The notes under the pieces: generated by a model
Told to the model about the DNA's origin: nothing
The model's input: only the letters and a program-made list of their open reading frames with translations
The model's database searches: none
Translations under genes and position numbers: made by a program
Assembly (NCBI RefSeq): GCF_029633865.1
Contig: NC_079211.1
Location: 147,304,543 to 147,368,542, forward strand
Length of the DNA: 64,000 nucleotides
Source: Lampris incognitus
Taxonomy: Eukaryota > Chordata > Actinopteri > Lampriformes > Lampridae
Direction: 5' to 3'
In this document: one piece after another, positions 10,354-21,756 of the stretch
Numbering within the stretch: position 1 is the first letter of the stretch
How the letters are laid out: each line of letters begins with the position of its first letter

Positions 10354-10760
10354 GGTGGCGCAGTGGTTAGTGCGGTCGCCTCACAGCACGAAGTTCCTGG
10401 GTTCGAGCCCCGGGGTAGTCCAACCTTGGGGGTCATCCTCTGTGTGGAGTTTGCATGTTCTCCCCGTGTCTGTGTGGGTTTCCTCCGGGGGCTCCGGGTT
10501 CCTCCTACAGCCCAAAATCATGTAGGTCAGGTGAATCGGCCGTACTACATTGCCCCTAGGTATGAAGGTGTGGGTGTGTGTGTGTGGGGGGGGGGGTGTG
10601 GGTGGGTGGTGGTGGTGAGGGAGGCTGTGGTGGCCTGGCGGCCTGTCCAGGGCGTCTCCCCGCCTGCCGCCCAGTGACTGCTGGGATAGGCTCCAGCATC
10701 CCCGCGACCCTGAGAGCAGGGTAAGCGGTTCGGATAATGGATGGATGGATGGATGGATGG
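10354..10760 (+). mobile_element. SINE family A, full-length forward copy
   Basis: It is complete from the head GTGGCGCAGTGGTTAGTGCG with GGGTTCGAGCCCC, through the conserved body, to the tail TAATGGATGGATGGATGG. It carries an expanded G/T-rich tract at 10567-10620. It is a useful reference copy for the family in this window. Confidence 0.9.
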
Positions 10761-11165
10761 AGTTCGGGATCTCTGATTCTATGTCACAGAGGTGCTTCGT
10801 AGGGTTTTTGATAATGACCTAACTTTCTTTCCTTGTCTCCTTTTTGGCTGTAACCCAAACATCCACCTGCCAACGGCAGCCAGAAAAAAAAGAAGATTCT
10901 AAAGAATTGGTTTGGTGGATCATAACCTTTGCTAATATGTGTTTGCTTGAAAGGTCTACAGACAAAATGAATGGAGCAAGAGAAGCAGTTCTGTCAACTG
11001 GGTCCAATGCTGTGTCAGTAGCCCAGAGTTTGTTATGAAATCCCACCCTCCATATTCCTTTGCGATGTGCCGGGTATGTGAGGGGGTACATCTTACTGCC
11101 TGCAGGCAGGGCGAGTTGGAGGAGGGCTGTAGGTACACACATCTTCCTCCCTCCTGTGGTTTGTC
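10761..11165. other. Unassigned DNA
   Basis: Short open frames on both strands have no recognisable domain. Confidence 0.45.
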
Positions 11166-11297
11166 AGTGGTCTGTGTGTGTTATTCCAAAGAGCCATGCC
11201 GTCCGGAGCTCGGCTCCCGGTAGGGTCGCCCAAGGTGGACCCAGAGGGAGGACGGTCGAACTCGACCCCGAGTGACCGCCGATGATGATGATGACGC
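11166..11297 (-). repeat. Internally deleted copy of the 12336 repeat
   Basis: Its reverse complement matches both ends of the repeat at 12336-12745: the CGGTCACTCGGGGTCGA start and the GGTGACCCTACCAGGAGCCAAG end. About 280 bp of the middle is missing. A (GAT)n run at 11281-11294 abuts it. Confidence 0.6.
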
Positions 11298-12335
11298 AGA
11301 TATATGTGACGAGCCAAACTGGGTCAAATGTGGCTCCGAGGCCATAATAAACCGACACAACATTAAGTGTGTTCCTATTATTGTTATTATTCTTTTACTA
11401 TTTATTGTGTTACTCTCTTTCTGTCATTATTACTTATTTGTATTGACTTTTGTTTCGTACTTTATATATAATTTTTCCTTGTTGCTTTCCTCTCCATCCC
11501 ATGCACTGCTAATGCATCCCTAATGTCTGCTGTGTATATTTGTTCAACTAAATGATAGTTAAAAAGAAAGAAAGGCGTCTAACCGACGGCCATAGCACCC
11601 ATCAGTAGACGTATCACAAATGCCTGCGGCCAGGGATCAACATTTATGATCAAGACTTGTCCAAACTGTCTATTTCCATTTCAGACCAAGTGGAAATGGG
11701 GAGCGTGGGAGCTGGAAGGATGCCTTCTGTGACGGAGACCCGCTGGACTTTTCTAGGCACCAGGTATAGAAACCTACCGAGTCTCCGTCAGATTTACATT
11801 TTTATGACTGGTTCACCACTTCTTTCAATTCTGTCCATCAAGATATTTGAGGGGGGGAAGTAATCTTTTTTCTTTTTTTAAATTAGTTTTAAGGGAAACG
11901 GCTCCATTTCTTGCTTCAGACCTGTAAAAACTTTAATTTTGCTCCCCATTCACTGTCAAGTTAAACAACTTAGGAAAATGTGTTGTGATTGATCGGACTT
12001 GTTGGTGTTCAGAAATATCGTTCAAGGTATTTCGGAAATGTGTGTATAAACACTCACACAAGCATATATTCTCAAAATTAGTGACTTAACTTGTGGATTA
12101 ATACAATCATAAGCCAACAGAGGCATGAATTCAACTTTATCAAAAGTCATGTCGGCCTTTATTTGATAATTCTTACCAATTATCTTGTTTTTAAATGTAG
12201 TATTGTGGAGGAACCTCGCGTCTACCCACAATCCCCCCTGCTAACCCCTGAACCCGCTGTCTTAAAGGGACAGGCTCTGGTCCACATGGTGAATATTTAA
12301 CCTGCCTAAAGTAGGTCACTCCAATATAATACCAA
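11298..12335. other. Unassigned AT-rich DNA
   Basis: It is T-rich at 11370-11480 and otherwise unremarkable. I recognise no exon. Confidence 0.45.
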
Positions 12336-12745
12336 CGTCATTGGCGGTCACTCGGGGTCGATCCTCAAGCCGCATAACAGGGGGATGCCTGCAAGTGACA
12401 GCTTTTTACGTGGAGGGGCTGATGTGCCTGCACCCACCACACGGTCCTTGGCAGGGGATGGCCAGAGTCCATTGGCATGGAGTACCAAGACGAGTTGGGA
12501 CCACCCTCTGTTGCAGCCTTCATCCGTCTTCACTGGCATTGTGAACTGGAGACATCTTCCACTAGTTCCGCCGTTGAGGTCTTTGTTGGATCACGCTTCG
12601 TCTGGAACATCCCCCTTGACCTATCTGCCTTGGGTGACCCTACCAGGAGCCAAGCCCTGGACAGCATAGCTCTTGGAATCATTGGTACACGTAAGCTTCT
12701 CCAGCACGACAAGGTGGCGATCCAGGAGAAGAAATCCAACATAAA
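12336..12745 (+). repeat. Unnamed interspersed repeat, long copy
   Basis: It runs from GCGGTCACTCGGGGTCGATC to the GCACGACAAGGTGGCGATCC region. The two overlapping open frames over it (12385-12669, 12477-12797) give no recognisable protein. A shorter minus-strand copy lies at 11166. It is probably a retroposed non-autonomous repeat. Confidence 0.5.
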
Positions 12746-13049
12746 GATCAGCACACCGGTGTCCAACCACACCCGGTACTGTATATACCTGTTTTAGAAG
12801 ACTCCAGCTTCTTGTCCCGTCATCACTCCATCATGGCTTCCAGTTTGATGTGCCACCTCACAGAACAGTGTCCCGTCATTACTGTGCTGGGAATTTCTAC
12901 AGAAGGCTGATCCAGGAAAGGCATATTTATGAACTCCTGAACATTTCAAATTTTTTGAACTCCTGGACATTTCAAGTTTTTGAACTCCTGGACATTTCCT
13001 TTCAGTACAGAGTCAGTTTTTCATGTGGAAACACATTGAAAACGTCTCT

Positions 13050-14336
13050 ATGCCACATTGTGCTTTGACAAACTGATTTGGAGTCACATCATCTCAAGCC
13101 TCCCACCCACTTTTGACACACACCAATTTGCCTACAGAGCAAATAGGTCCACAGAGGATGCTGTAGCCACATCTCTCCACACCGCCCTGACCCACCTAGA
13201 GCAGCAGGGGAGCTACGCCAGGCTGCTCTTTATGGACTTCAGCTCTGGATTCAACACCATCCTCCCCCACAGACTGGCGACCAAACTGACAGAACTGGGC
13301 CTTGCTTATTCCATCTGCCTCTGGATTAAGGACTTTCTGTCTGAGCACCCACAGAGGGTCAGAGTAGGCCCCCCCACATCTCCTCAGCTTCAGCACTGGC
13401 TCCCTACAGGGCTGTGTGCTGAGCCCCCTACTCTACATCCTGTACACACACGACTGCACCCCCGCTCACTCCAGCAACACCATCATCAAGTTTGCAGACG
13501 ACACTACGGTGGTGGGGCTCATCTCTGGGGGGATGAGTCTGCATACCGGGATGAGGTGGAGCGGCTGTCTGTGTGGTGCAGGGAAAATAACTTGATCCTC
13601 AACACCTCCAAGACAAAGGAGCTGATTATAAACTACAGGAGGAACCAAACGGACAGTCATCCCCTTTTCATTGGCAGGGACTGTGTGGAGAGTGTCTCGG
13701 ACTTCCGGTTTCTGGGCATACACACAGAGGAGGGCCTGACCTGGAGCATTAACACCACAGTGCTGGTTAAGAAGGCACAGCAGAGACTCTACTTCCTGAG
13801 GATCCACAGGAAGAACCACCTTACTGCTTGTGTTCTTCTACCGCTGCTCCATAGAGAGCATACTGACCTACTGCATCTGTGTCTGGTTTGCCAGCTGCAC
13901 AGTAGCAGAGAGGAAAGCGCTCCAGAGGGTCATCACCACCACCCAGAAGATTATCGCATGCCCACTCCCCTCCCTGGAAGACCTATACAGTTCCCGCTGC
14001 CTCAAAAAAGCCCATGGCATCCTCAAGGACCCATCCCACCCAGGACACCATCTGTTTGAACTGCTGCTCTCGGGCAGACGTGACAGGACAATAAGAGCTC
14101 GGACAAACGGACTAAAGAACAGCTTCTATCCCCGAGCCATAACCGCACTAAATGCTAAGTCTTGATTTCTGACTCTTTGTGCAATATGTTGGTGTCCAGC
14201 AGAATGTAGAAATGAATGTGTGTGTGTTTTATGTTTTTCATTCTTTCTATACTGATCTTTGCACTGATAAGAACTGCACTTTCAAATGTCGTTGTACTTG
14301 TACAATGACAAAGTTCTATTCTATTCTATTCTATTC
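13050..14336 (+). pseudogene. LINE reverse transcriptase, 5'-truncated and frameshifted
   Basis: The protein starts at 13058 within the RT domain. Seen in order are FDTHQFAYRANRSTEDAV, LLFMDFSSGFNTILPHRL (first catalytic Asp block), ADDTTVVG-like sequence readable near 13496 in a shifted frame, WCRENNLILNTSKTKELIIN, and YCICVWFASCTVAERKALQR in the frame of 13830-14165. At least two frameshifts separate these blocks. The 3' end, TTGTACAATGACAAAG followed by (TTCTA)n at 14316-14336, is typical of fish L2/Rex1-like LINEs. Apurinic endonuclease sequence is absent. It is an inactive copy. Confidence 0.85.
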
Positions 14337-14460
14337 ACCCGGCTGAAGAAATCAAATGTCTGTACTGCAAAAGGCCTTGGTTTGGCAAAATGATCAAGTG
14401 CAAAGACTGCTGCAAACACTTTCACTATGCATGTGTGAACAGTACCGGATATTAAAAAAA
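14337..14460 (+). pseudogene. PHD-type zinc finger remnant
   Basis: The + frame reads EEIKCLYCKRPWFGKMIKCK then DCCKHFHYACVN, giving CxxC...CxxC...HxxxC spacing like a PHD finger. It ends at TAA after STGY. It lies directly after the LINE tail and may come from a transposon-encoded protein or a lost host exon. Confidence 0.4.
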
Positions 14461-14905
14461 AATTGAACTGTGGATGCAAATAGATCAAAATCATAAATGG
14501 AAAGAAGTGCGCTTGGAGTTCTGCAGACACTGAAGATAACACTCAAAATTCAAGAAGAAATAAATGATTCACCTCAAGACAGAAATGTTAGATATATATT
14601 CATTTGGTGTTATTATTCACATTTGTTGTTGGAAACACACAGTTACATTTAATTTTACATTCAAATTTACATTTAATTTTGATAACATTATTTACATTTC
14701 ATTTTATTGCAATGACAATAAAATCTATTTATTTATCAATATTGCATTATTGTTATCATTTGTTTATTTTCCTTTGTTATCAGTTGTAGGCCTACTCTGT
14801 TCTAATGTCCTGTCTTGACATCCTTAGTGTCATCTCCTTAAGTGTTCGTTATGTAGTTATTGTTCACTTGGTATTGTCCATGTTCTTGCACAGTTAAAAA
14901 AATCT

Positions 14906-14966
14906 ATCTATCTGTCTATCTATCTGTCTATCTGTCTATCTGTCTGTCTGTCTGTCTGTCTGTCTA
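14906..14966 (+). repeat. (ATCT/GTCT)n microsatellite
   Basis: A tetranucleotide tract with ATCT units changes to GTCT units towards its 3' end. It is preceded by about 300 bp of AT-rich DNA without features. Confidence 0.9.
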
Positions 14967-15569
14967 TATTGCTGACTGATTTTGAGAAATTTTCTGTTTC
15001 TGCTCTGGTTTGGCTGAGAGATGGGGTGGGTTTCCCCCCGCAGGATGTGATGGATTCTGATGCGTAAGAGCAACTTGACCATGTAGATGAGTGCCTCTTG
15101 GCACTTCTTCCTGTCACACACCACTCTGTTGCACTCACTCACAACCTGCATGCTACTGGTAAATACCCCCCCCCCCCCCAAGGCCATCTCGGTGGACAAC
15201 TGATGTGATGTTCTTTCTGAAGTTACTTTCCAGGCCTGTGATTAGATCAACCAGTGCCAGGCTGGGCACTTTAAGGCCCTTCTCTCCTAGGTTGAGATCG
15301 GTGTACTGTTTGTAGCTTAGAAATGTGTACCGTGGATCGTCAGGGACATCTGTGGTCAAGATGTTACACTCTTCGCAGTGACCACCGGTACTATACTTGT
15401 GTACAACCTCACTGCCTGTATACCCAGCTATATAAACCAGTACATTACCATCGTGATCCATTCCAGACGCTGATATCGGTGGCGCCATCACACTCAGCAG
15501 GGCCAGCACACATGGGAAGGGCACCCTCAGGGGGACTAACATGGGATAGTTCTGACATATTTTAGACAA
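14967..15569 (-). pseudogene. P-element/THAP9-like transposase C-terminal remnant
   Basis: The minus-strand frame from 15569 reads MSKICQNYPMLVP..., NVLVYIAGYTGSEVVHKY, GGHCEECNILTTD, SYKQYTDLN and LKVPSLALVDLITGLE. These match the general shape of the P-element transposase C-terminus (YIAGY..., CxxC, GL..PS). The frame is broken at a C11 run (15169-15179) and continues as CNRVVCDRKKCQEALIYMVK then LLLRIRIHHILRG. The rest of the transposase is missing. Assignment is by motif recognition only. Confidence 0.5.
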
Positions 15570-15819
15570 CGCTGCCGATAGATAGACATCGGGTAGTTCT
15601 GACAGTTAATAGCTGAACACTGTTTTCAATTTTTTATTTCTTTCCGCGGAATCCGCGGCTGTTTGACGTTAGTCTTCATGCTGACTGACTGGCCTTGAGA
15701 TGTCTCTAGGTTTCAGTCCATAATGGCGGAATCGTTACGTCAGCGCCCTCTTCAGGCTGGTACAGGAGTGTCTGCTCTTGTTATCTTGGCCGAAGCTTTT
15801 AAATATTAGCAATCGATGG
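15570..15819. other. Unassigned DNA
   Basis: I see no feature except a short hairpin-like CCGCGGAATCCGCGG near 15644-15658. Confidence 0.4.
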
Positions 15820-15930
15820 ACTGGTGGCCTGTCCAGTGTGTCCCCCTGCCTGCTGCCCAATGACTGCTGGGATAGGCTTCAGCATCCTGCGACCCCGATT
15901 GGGATAAGAGGTTTGGATAAAGGATGGATA
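15820..15930 (+). mobile_element. SINE family A, 3' fragment
   Basis: Only the tail block is present (GGCCTGTCCAGTGTGTCC through GGATAAAGGATGG). It directly abuts the truncated 5' LTR of the gypsy element. Confidence 0.75.
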
Positions 15931-17476
15931 AGTGAATTAGCCTCGCTCGAGCTGTGGTTGCTAGCTTGTGAATTGAGTTTGAAGTGCTTGGAAATTTCCC
16001 AAACTTTCCGTCTGTTGCTGCTCTGGAAAAACAAAGCAAAACAAGGTAATGCGTCTAGTTCATAAATAATTTACTTCAGTATAGTTCAACTGAGTAAAAG
16101 CTAACTCATCTGATACAACTTGTACAGTAGCGACGCACTGGAATGACTTTGGCCATATTGTATGTTTGGTTCATTTTGTGCATGCGTCCAGCCCGCTCAC
16201 ACGAAATCTGAGATTTTTTTTTTTTTAAAGCGGGATTTAATTTTATTTTGCACCTTATTGAAATAATTATGCTGTGGGAGTGCAGGAATGAGGAGACAGA
16301 GAGATCGAGTCGAGTCAATTCCGTTTACTCGCCACACAAAACAACACCGATACAGCACAATTCCTCGTGGCAACCAGCTAACCGGTAGGCTGCTGCAAAC
16401 ATGGCTCCCCGGAAACCCCAAGCAGTGCCTACTTCAGCACTCTTAAAATGTCTGCCTTAAAGGAGCAGCAGCCCCCGGTGAATCTACCCTCAAAATGTGT
16501 ATCACCACAATGCACACTTTATTGAATTATTGTATGTCTGTTTAATTTGTTACCAGGGTGGGTTTATGATTTACATGGTACTTCACTGGATGCAATTCAA
16601 CTTAATTTGCGCTTTATGTAAAACTTTATTGAATTCTATGTGCAACTAGTTGTTTGGAGAAATTAAATTTGCAAGGTTAAAGGGCATGTATGAAAAAGTG
16701 TAAGCATGCAAAGTATTGCAAAACAATCAATCAAGTTGCAGCGCTTTTCTAGCTGCAACAGCCACTAAAATCAGTACTGTAATTTTAAAGTTCATGTGAA
16801 TGCAATGTGCATGATATAGATTACAGTTTGATATTCATGAGATTTCTCCGACCCCTTACGGGTCAGGTTTTTTTTTTTTTTTTTTTTTATCTTTCCAGTG
16901 AAATAGATGGTGAGCCTTCCCACTTGGCTCTAGAGAGGGACAGTATTCTGAGATACCAACGTGCGGTGTGTTAGGCCCAACTTCTGCAAACACCGTCGCA
17001 CTCAGCCTCATCATTCTTGTTTTCTCCTTTCACAGTCATCCCCATGCACACACACCCTAATTTTACAGGAATTCTGAACTCATACTTACCCTTGGACTTA
17101 TTCTTGGACTCTAGACTTGACTCAAAACACTACACTTAATTTTCATTCCCTGGAACTGTGAATTAGGCAGTTACTATATTGTTTATCAGCAAGTCTGTGA
17201 ATGTTCTCATTCATCCAGGTCATGGTTATCCAAAGGAGTTGAATCAAGTGCAACTGGACTGTGTTTATCAGCAAATATATTTTCTTTGTCATTGTGTATG
17301 GTGCCGACATAGATCTTTTTTCTTTTTTTTTCAAATTGCTTGTTCTACTACAAAGCCGGCATACTGTTTACATTTAACCTTTTGTCTCTGAGTCTCATTT
17401 AAGCATTCCACTTTGCTCCAGTAGCCGAACCTCACTGGTCCAAAATATTAACAATCAGTCTGTTATAGATGTTACA
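15931..17476 (+). repeat. 5' LTR, truncated on its left side
   Basis: It matches the 3' LTR from its GAGTTAGCC block to GTTACA but lacks the first several hundred bases (those at 21426-22230). The border lies at a SINE fragment. It contains a T22 run at 16867-16888 and a 237-bp nested insertion at 16273-16509. A primer-binding-site candidate (TGGCGAGCTGGGCAGG) begins about 7 bases after the LTR end. Confidence 0.75.
16273..16509. mobile_element. 237-bp solo-LTR-like insertion
   Basis: It starts TGTGG and ends CCACA and is flanked by ATGC on both sides (16269-16272, 16510-16513). The other LTR copy has the uninterrupted site with a single GC/ACAC junction at 28481. These are the signs of an LTR element reduced to one LTR, or of another short TG...CA element. 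Confidence 0.65.
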
Positions 17477-17592
17477 TAAAAAATGGCGAGCTGGGCAGGA
17501 GCATTGTTGAATGTTTAATTGTCAGCCCTATTTGGTGCAATTTTTTTCTACAATTTGCTACATTTAAAGTCAGGTAATCAAAACCAAGCGCA

Positions 17593-19178
17593 ATGGAAAT
17601 TGTAATGCAAGAATTGGTTAAAATTTCCTACTCCGTAGTAGTTAGTGGACTAATGGGGACAGACATTGGTAATGAGGTATCCACTTACCTCAACGGGCAC
17701 GGTTCAATTAACTGCTATTTCCGCATAGTTGACCCTAAGTCAGATGTTCACCAACACATGATAGAAGAGTTCACATAGGGCACGGTCATGCAAACATTAC
17801 AGCCCTTGCTGCCGCTTAAGCTTGAAAGCCCCACTCAAGCTGATACTGTTTATGAGGTAAAGAACTTGGCAAGTGTTTATGTGCTAAATGCCCGTAATAA
17901 CACTACCAGAACATACATGGAGGAGCTGCGTGAAATTTGCAGACTGAGTGGAAATTCTCGCGAGCAAATGCTGAAAGAAGAATTGGCCAATCTTTGCTTT
18001 GTCCACCACTTCTCCGCAAGCTTGTCAAGACTCTTCCTCTGAGCAGAAGCCGCTCCCCCAAACAGAACAACACAGACAGAGTGGCTTGTTGTCTTCTCCA
18101 AGTCCACACCCCTTGAACTCTTCTGATCCTACAGCCCTTGAATTCCCTCATGATGCAGTTCAGCCTTGTGATTCTGCGACCCTCAATAAAAACCTGACTG
18201 ATTTCACCCTATTGTCAAATCCACCAGTTGTGGCTAATGGCACATTCCAGTCCACACTCGATATTTATCCACCCAGTGTTCAGCGAGTGGTGGTCAAACA
18301 TCTTGTGCGCAATAGTGAAACCTCATCACACTTCGAACTTTTCAGGGAAAAGTCCCCGCCCCAATAACGAAGCAGATTATGACACATGGTACACTAGCAT
18401 CAAAGTACTCATGAAAGATCCCACTGTTTCTGATTTGCACTGCACACAGCGTATACGTGACAATCCTTCCGCCCACTGCTGAGATGACTAAGCATTTATG
18501 CCCACAGGCTCAACCTTCTGCCTATCTTGACCTACTTGACTCTCTATGGAACTGTCAAAGGTGGCAGTGAACTCTGCAAGATTTATGAGTACACCTCAGA
18601 ATGATTGAGAAAAGCCATCCACATTTCTGCATAGATCGCATGTTTGTGTGAACATGACCATGGCGCGGTGGTGTTGTCTGCTCACGAATTTAACAGGCAG
18701 CTCCTGAAGCAGTTCTGCCACGGTTGCTCGGAATAACACCCTGATAATCGACCTCCAGTTAGAACAAAGAAAGGAGACTCCACCGTCCTTTGCAGAACTC
18801 TTGCTGCTGATAAGGACAGAAGCAGATAAGCAGGCTGCAAAAGTCAGTCGTATGAGGCAACACTTGGGCACTGCCAAGCCTGCTCCTAGTACCACTAAGC
18901 AGTGTGTCATGTCTCATCTACAAACGGTACATGCCACTTCTGATTCTGATCATTTTACTGAATTTGAGATGCTAAAGAAGGAAATAGCTGACATTAGTGC
19001 CCAGTCCACTCGCATGAAAAACGAGAGCCACAAGCAGAAACAACCGAAACAACAGAAAGCTGAGTCCCCTGCAGCAAGTGCCAAAGTTGAGGCCCACCGT
19101 GTGAACAAGAAAGAAATTAAACAGCAGAGTCCTGACACCAAGACAAACAGCAAGCCATACCGTTGGTATTGCTTCTAG
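17593..19178 (+). pseudogene. Gypsy gag remnant, PNMA-like
   Basis: Successive open pieces at 17593-17778, 17788-18042, 18228-18482 and 18801-19178 follow one another, with stops and frameshifts between them. The piece near 18350-18395 reads SPRPNNEADYDTW, resembling the FSG...W region shared by gypsy gag and PNMA-type proteins. The last piece is lysine/glutamine-rich and leads into the zinc knuckle. It cannot make a full gag protein. Confidence 0.7.
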
Positions 19179-19213
19179 TGTGGTGAGGATGGCCACATCG
19201 TTTCAGCCTGTGA
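19168..19213 (+). pseudogene. Zinc knuckle with a stop codon inside
   Basis: It reads YC-F-stop-CGEDGHIVSAC, a CX2CX4HX4C nucleocapsid knuckle in which TAG at 19176-19178 replaces one spacer residue. The four metal ligands are intact. Confidence 0.75.
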
Positions 19214-19484
19214 AAATGAACCAAATCCATCCCTTGTGGCTGCCAAGAAAAAGCAGTTGAGAGAAAGACAGGCTATCTGGCCAACTGCTAATGTCCTTGA
19301 TGATGATGCACAGTTAAAACTGAGATCTGCTCCCATAGCGGGATATATGGGAGCAACAGCTGACAAATCCTGTTCCAAATTAAGAAATCTGTCTTGAAGA
19401 GACTTCAGACTAAAGAGCAGTCCGTCAAACTTCCTCAGGGCCTCGTTGGAAAACTAAAACTACTGCTCAAGTAACTATTGCAGG

Positions 19485-19680
19485 GAAAGACACTGTCTTA
19501 TGGATACAGGGTCACAGGTGACAGCTGTACCCCAATCTTTTTATGAGCAGCATCTTACAGAACTGACTGTCCATCCACTAAATGATCTCCTTGATGTGGA
19601 AGGTGCCATTGGCCAATCAGTCCCCTACTTAGGATATATTGAGCTCTCCGTTACCTTTCCTTAAGACTTTGTAGGGTCTG
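19485..19680 (+). pseudogene. Aspartic protease remnant
   Basis: LMDTGSQVTAVPQSFYEQHL includes the catalytic Asp-Thr-Gly (19502-19510). It continues towards a VPYLGYIELSV block near 19625. No clean start or continuous frame links it to gag or RT. Confidence 0.7.
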
Positions 19681-20239
19681 ACATCGAAGTTCACACTTTG
19701 GCTCTGGTTACTCCCCACCTTCGCTCTACAGCCCAAGAGCAGGTGCTTATTGGCACTGACACCCTTGACGCACTTCATACTGACTTCTGTATTGATCAGA
19801 AGCTCTTTGCTTTCCAGCCTTTGCCCTATGGCTATTGGGCTATTCTTAAGATTCTTGAAATGCGACAGAAGAACTCCAGCAGCCGGTAACCTTGGCTGGG
19901 TAAAAATGCAAAGAAAGAGCCCCGAGGTTATCCCTGCATGACATATAGTCATTCTGGAAGGCTTAGTTAACAGTGCTCACTCTGAGAGATACGTCATCAT
20001 TAAACAACCATCAGTCTCTTCCTTACTAGGCGGCCTCCTGGTTTCGGCTGGCCTAGTCAACTTGCCAATCAAACATCCCTTCCAGTTGCCTGTGGTGTTG
20101 GAAAATGAGACAAATCATGACATTGTCATACCACCCAGAACTGTATTGGTAGATGTTAATATTATAGTGCGGGTACTACATAAAGAGCAAGCTGTGAAAG
20201 ATTCAAACCCCCTGACATGCAGAGAGAGTCCTCTCAATC

Positions 20240-21190
20240 TACAAGGTTGAGCTTTGATTTTGGAGACTCTCCCTTACCCACTGAATGGAAGGAACAAGTA
20301 ACAAATATGTTGAATTCCATGCCAGATGTCTTTTCCCATCATGATCTGGATTTTGGACATACAGATAAGGTCAAACATCATATCAAGCTCAGCAATGAAA
20401 TGCCTTTGAAACACAGCACATCCAGTACATCCCCATGATGTGGATGTGTTAAGGAAACACCTTCAGTAACTCCTTGACTCGGGAGTTATACGAGAGTCCA
20501 AGTCCCCGTTTGCTTTTCCCATAGTTGTCATGAGGAAGAACAATGGTTCTGTTCATCTTTGTGTAGACTTCAGAAAGCTAAATCTTCAGACCATCAAGGA
20601 TGCGTATGCCCTCCCAAATGTAGAGGAGGCGTTCTCTGCTCTAGTTGAGTTGAAGTTGTTCTCTGTTCTGGATCTTAAATCGGGAGATTATCAAATTGAA
20701 ATAGAAGAATCCAACAAGCAGAAGACAGTGTTCGTTTGCCTGCTAGGATTTTGGGAATTTAACAGGATGTCCCAAGGAATCACAAATGCACCATCAACCT
20801 TCCAACGATTTATGGAGAAGTGTATGGGAGAGATGAACCTAAAGGAGGTTTTAGTGTTCATTGGTGACCTGATAATTTTTTCATCATCCTTAGAAGAACA
20901 CGAGCAGTGTCTGACACGTGTACTACAACAACTGAAGGAATACGGACTGAAGCTGGTTCTGGAAAAATGTGAAATACCCTGGTCTCGGAGCAGGGCATGG
21001 AAACAGACTCAGAGAAGATCAAGGCCCTAACAACTTGGCCCATCCCCACCAATCTGAAGGAACTTCGGTCTTTTTTAGGCTTTGCTGGATATTACAGAAG
21101 GTTCATTCAGGGGTACTCTCAAATTGTCAAGACCCTTAACGAACTAACCTCTGGTTATCCACCATTTAGAAAGGGAAGAAAAAAACCCGA
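20240..21190 (+). pseudogene. Reverse transcriptase remnant with mutated active site
   Basis: The sequence covers VFSHHDLDFG...VKHHIKL, then VVMRKNNGSVHLCVDFRKLN (from 20524), FSVLDLKSGDYQIEI (first catalytic Asp) and FNRMSQGITNAPSTFQRFME. The usual xxDD turn is changed to VFIGDLIIFS (Gly at 20863-20865 for the first Asp). The thumb/connection block RSFLGFAGYYRRFIQGYS lies near 21066-21120 in another frame. RNase H and integrase are absent: the sequence jumps from SGYPPFRKGRKK to non-coding DNA before the polypurine tract. Confidence 0.85.
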
Positions 21191-21756
21191 GAAAGGTGAG
21201 AAGCCTGAGAGATTTGAGTATTCAAGACTAGGTAGTCCTTTATTGTTTGTGGTGAATTCACTCTTCCAATGTCTGAGTGATGCATTTGCAAGTTCCTTCA
21301 ACTTCCTTGCAAGGATTTGATTACTCGCAAATAGAACAGAAACCATGTCAGGGACTTGAGAAAACTGTGACTCAGCCATCACCATTCAAATGCATGGCAA
21401 CGTGCATGCCATCAAGAGGGGAGGTTGTAACCCAGATGATATAATGGATTACATATTAAAAAAAAAAGTCAAAGTATATACTTGCTGTAGTCCAGTAATT
21501 TTACTCAAGAGCAATAAATGAAATAATCCCAAAGTTCATAGTATATTTAGTATCAAGTTAAATATTCGAGAATAGAACGATACGTTGGTTGCAGCCAAGC
21601 AGCAACCTGCTGTCAGTAGCTAGTCCCACCCACCTGTTCCAGTCTCATTGGGAGCAAGTGAGCGAGCTTTTTTTTCTTCTTCTTTTCTTCACATTGTGTG
21701 TGGAGAGAGTGAGAGTACCATTTTCAGAGCAGTGCAATCAAGGATGTGAATCCTTG

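Noticed and set aside
10354-10440. tRNA gene candidate with A and B box
   Set aside because: The sequence continues into a conserved SINE body and recurs more than ten times; the cloverleaf is not convincing.
13058-14059. 333-aa open frame as an intact gene
   Set aside because: It is LINE reverse transcriptase with frameshifts: the frame reads off-register sequence in its middle and end.
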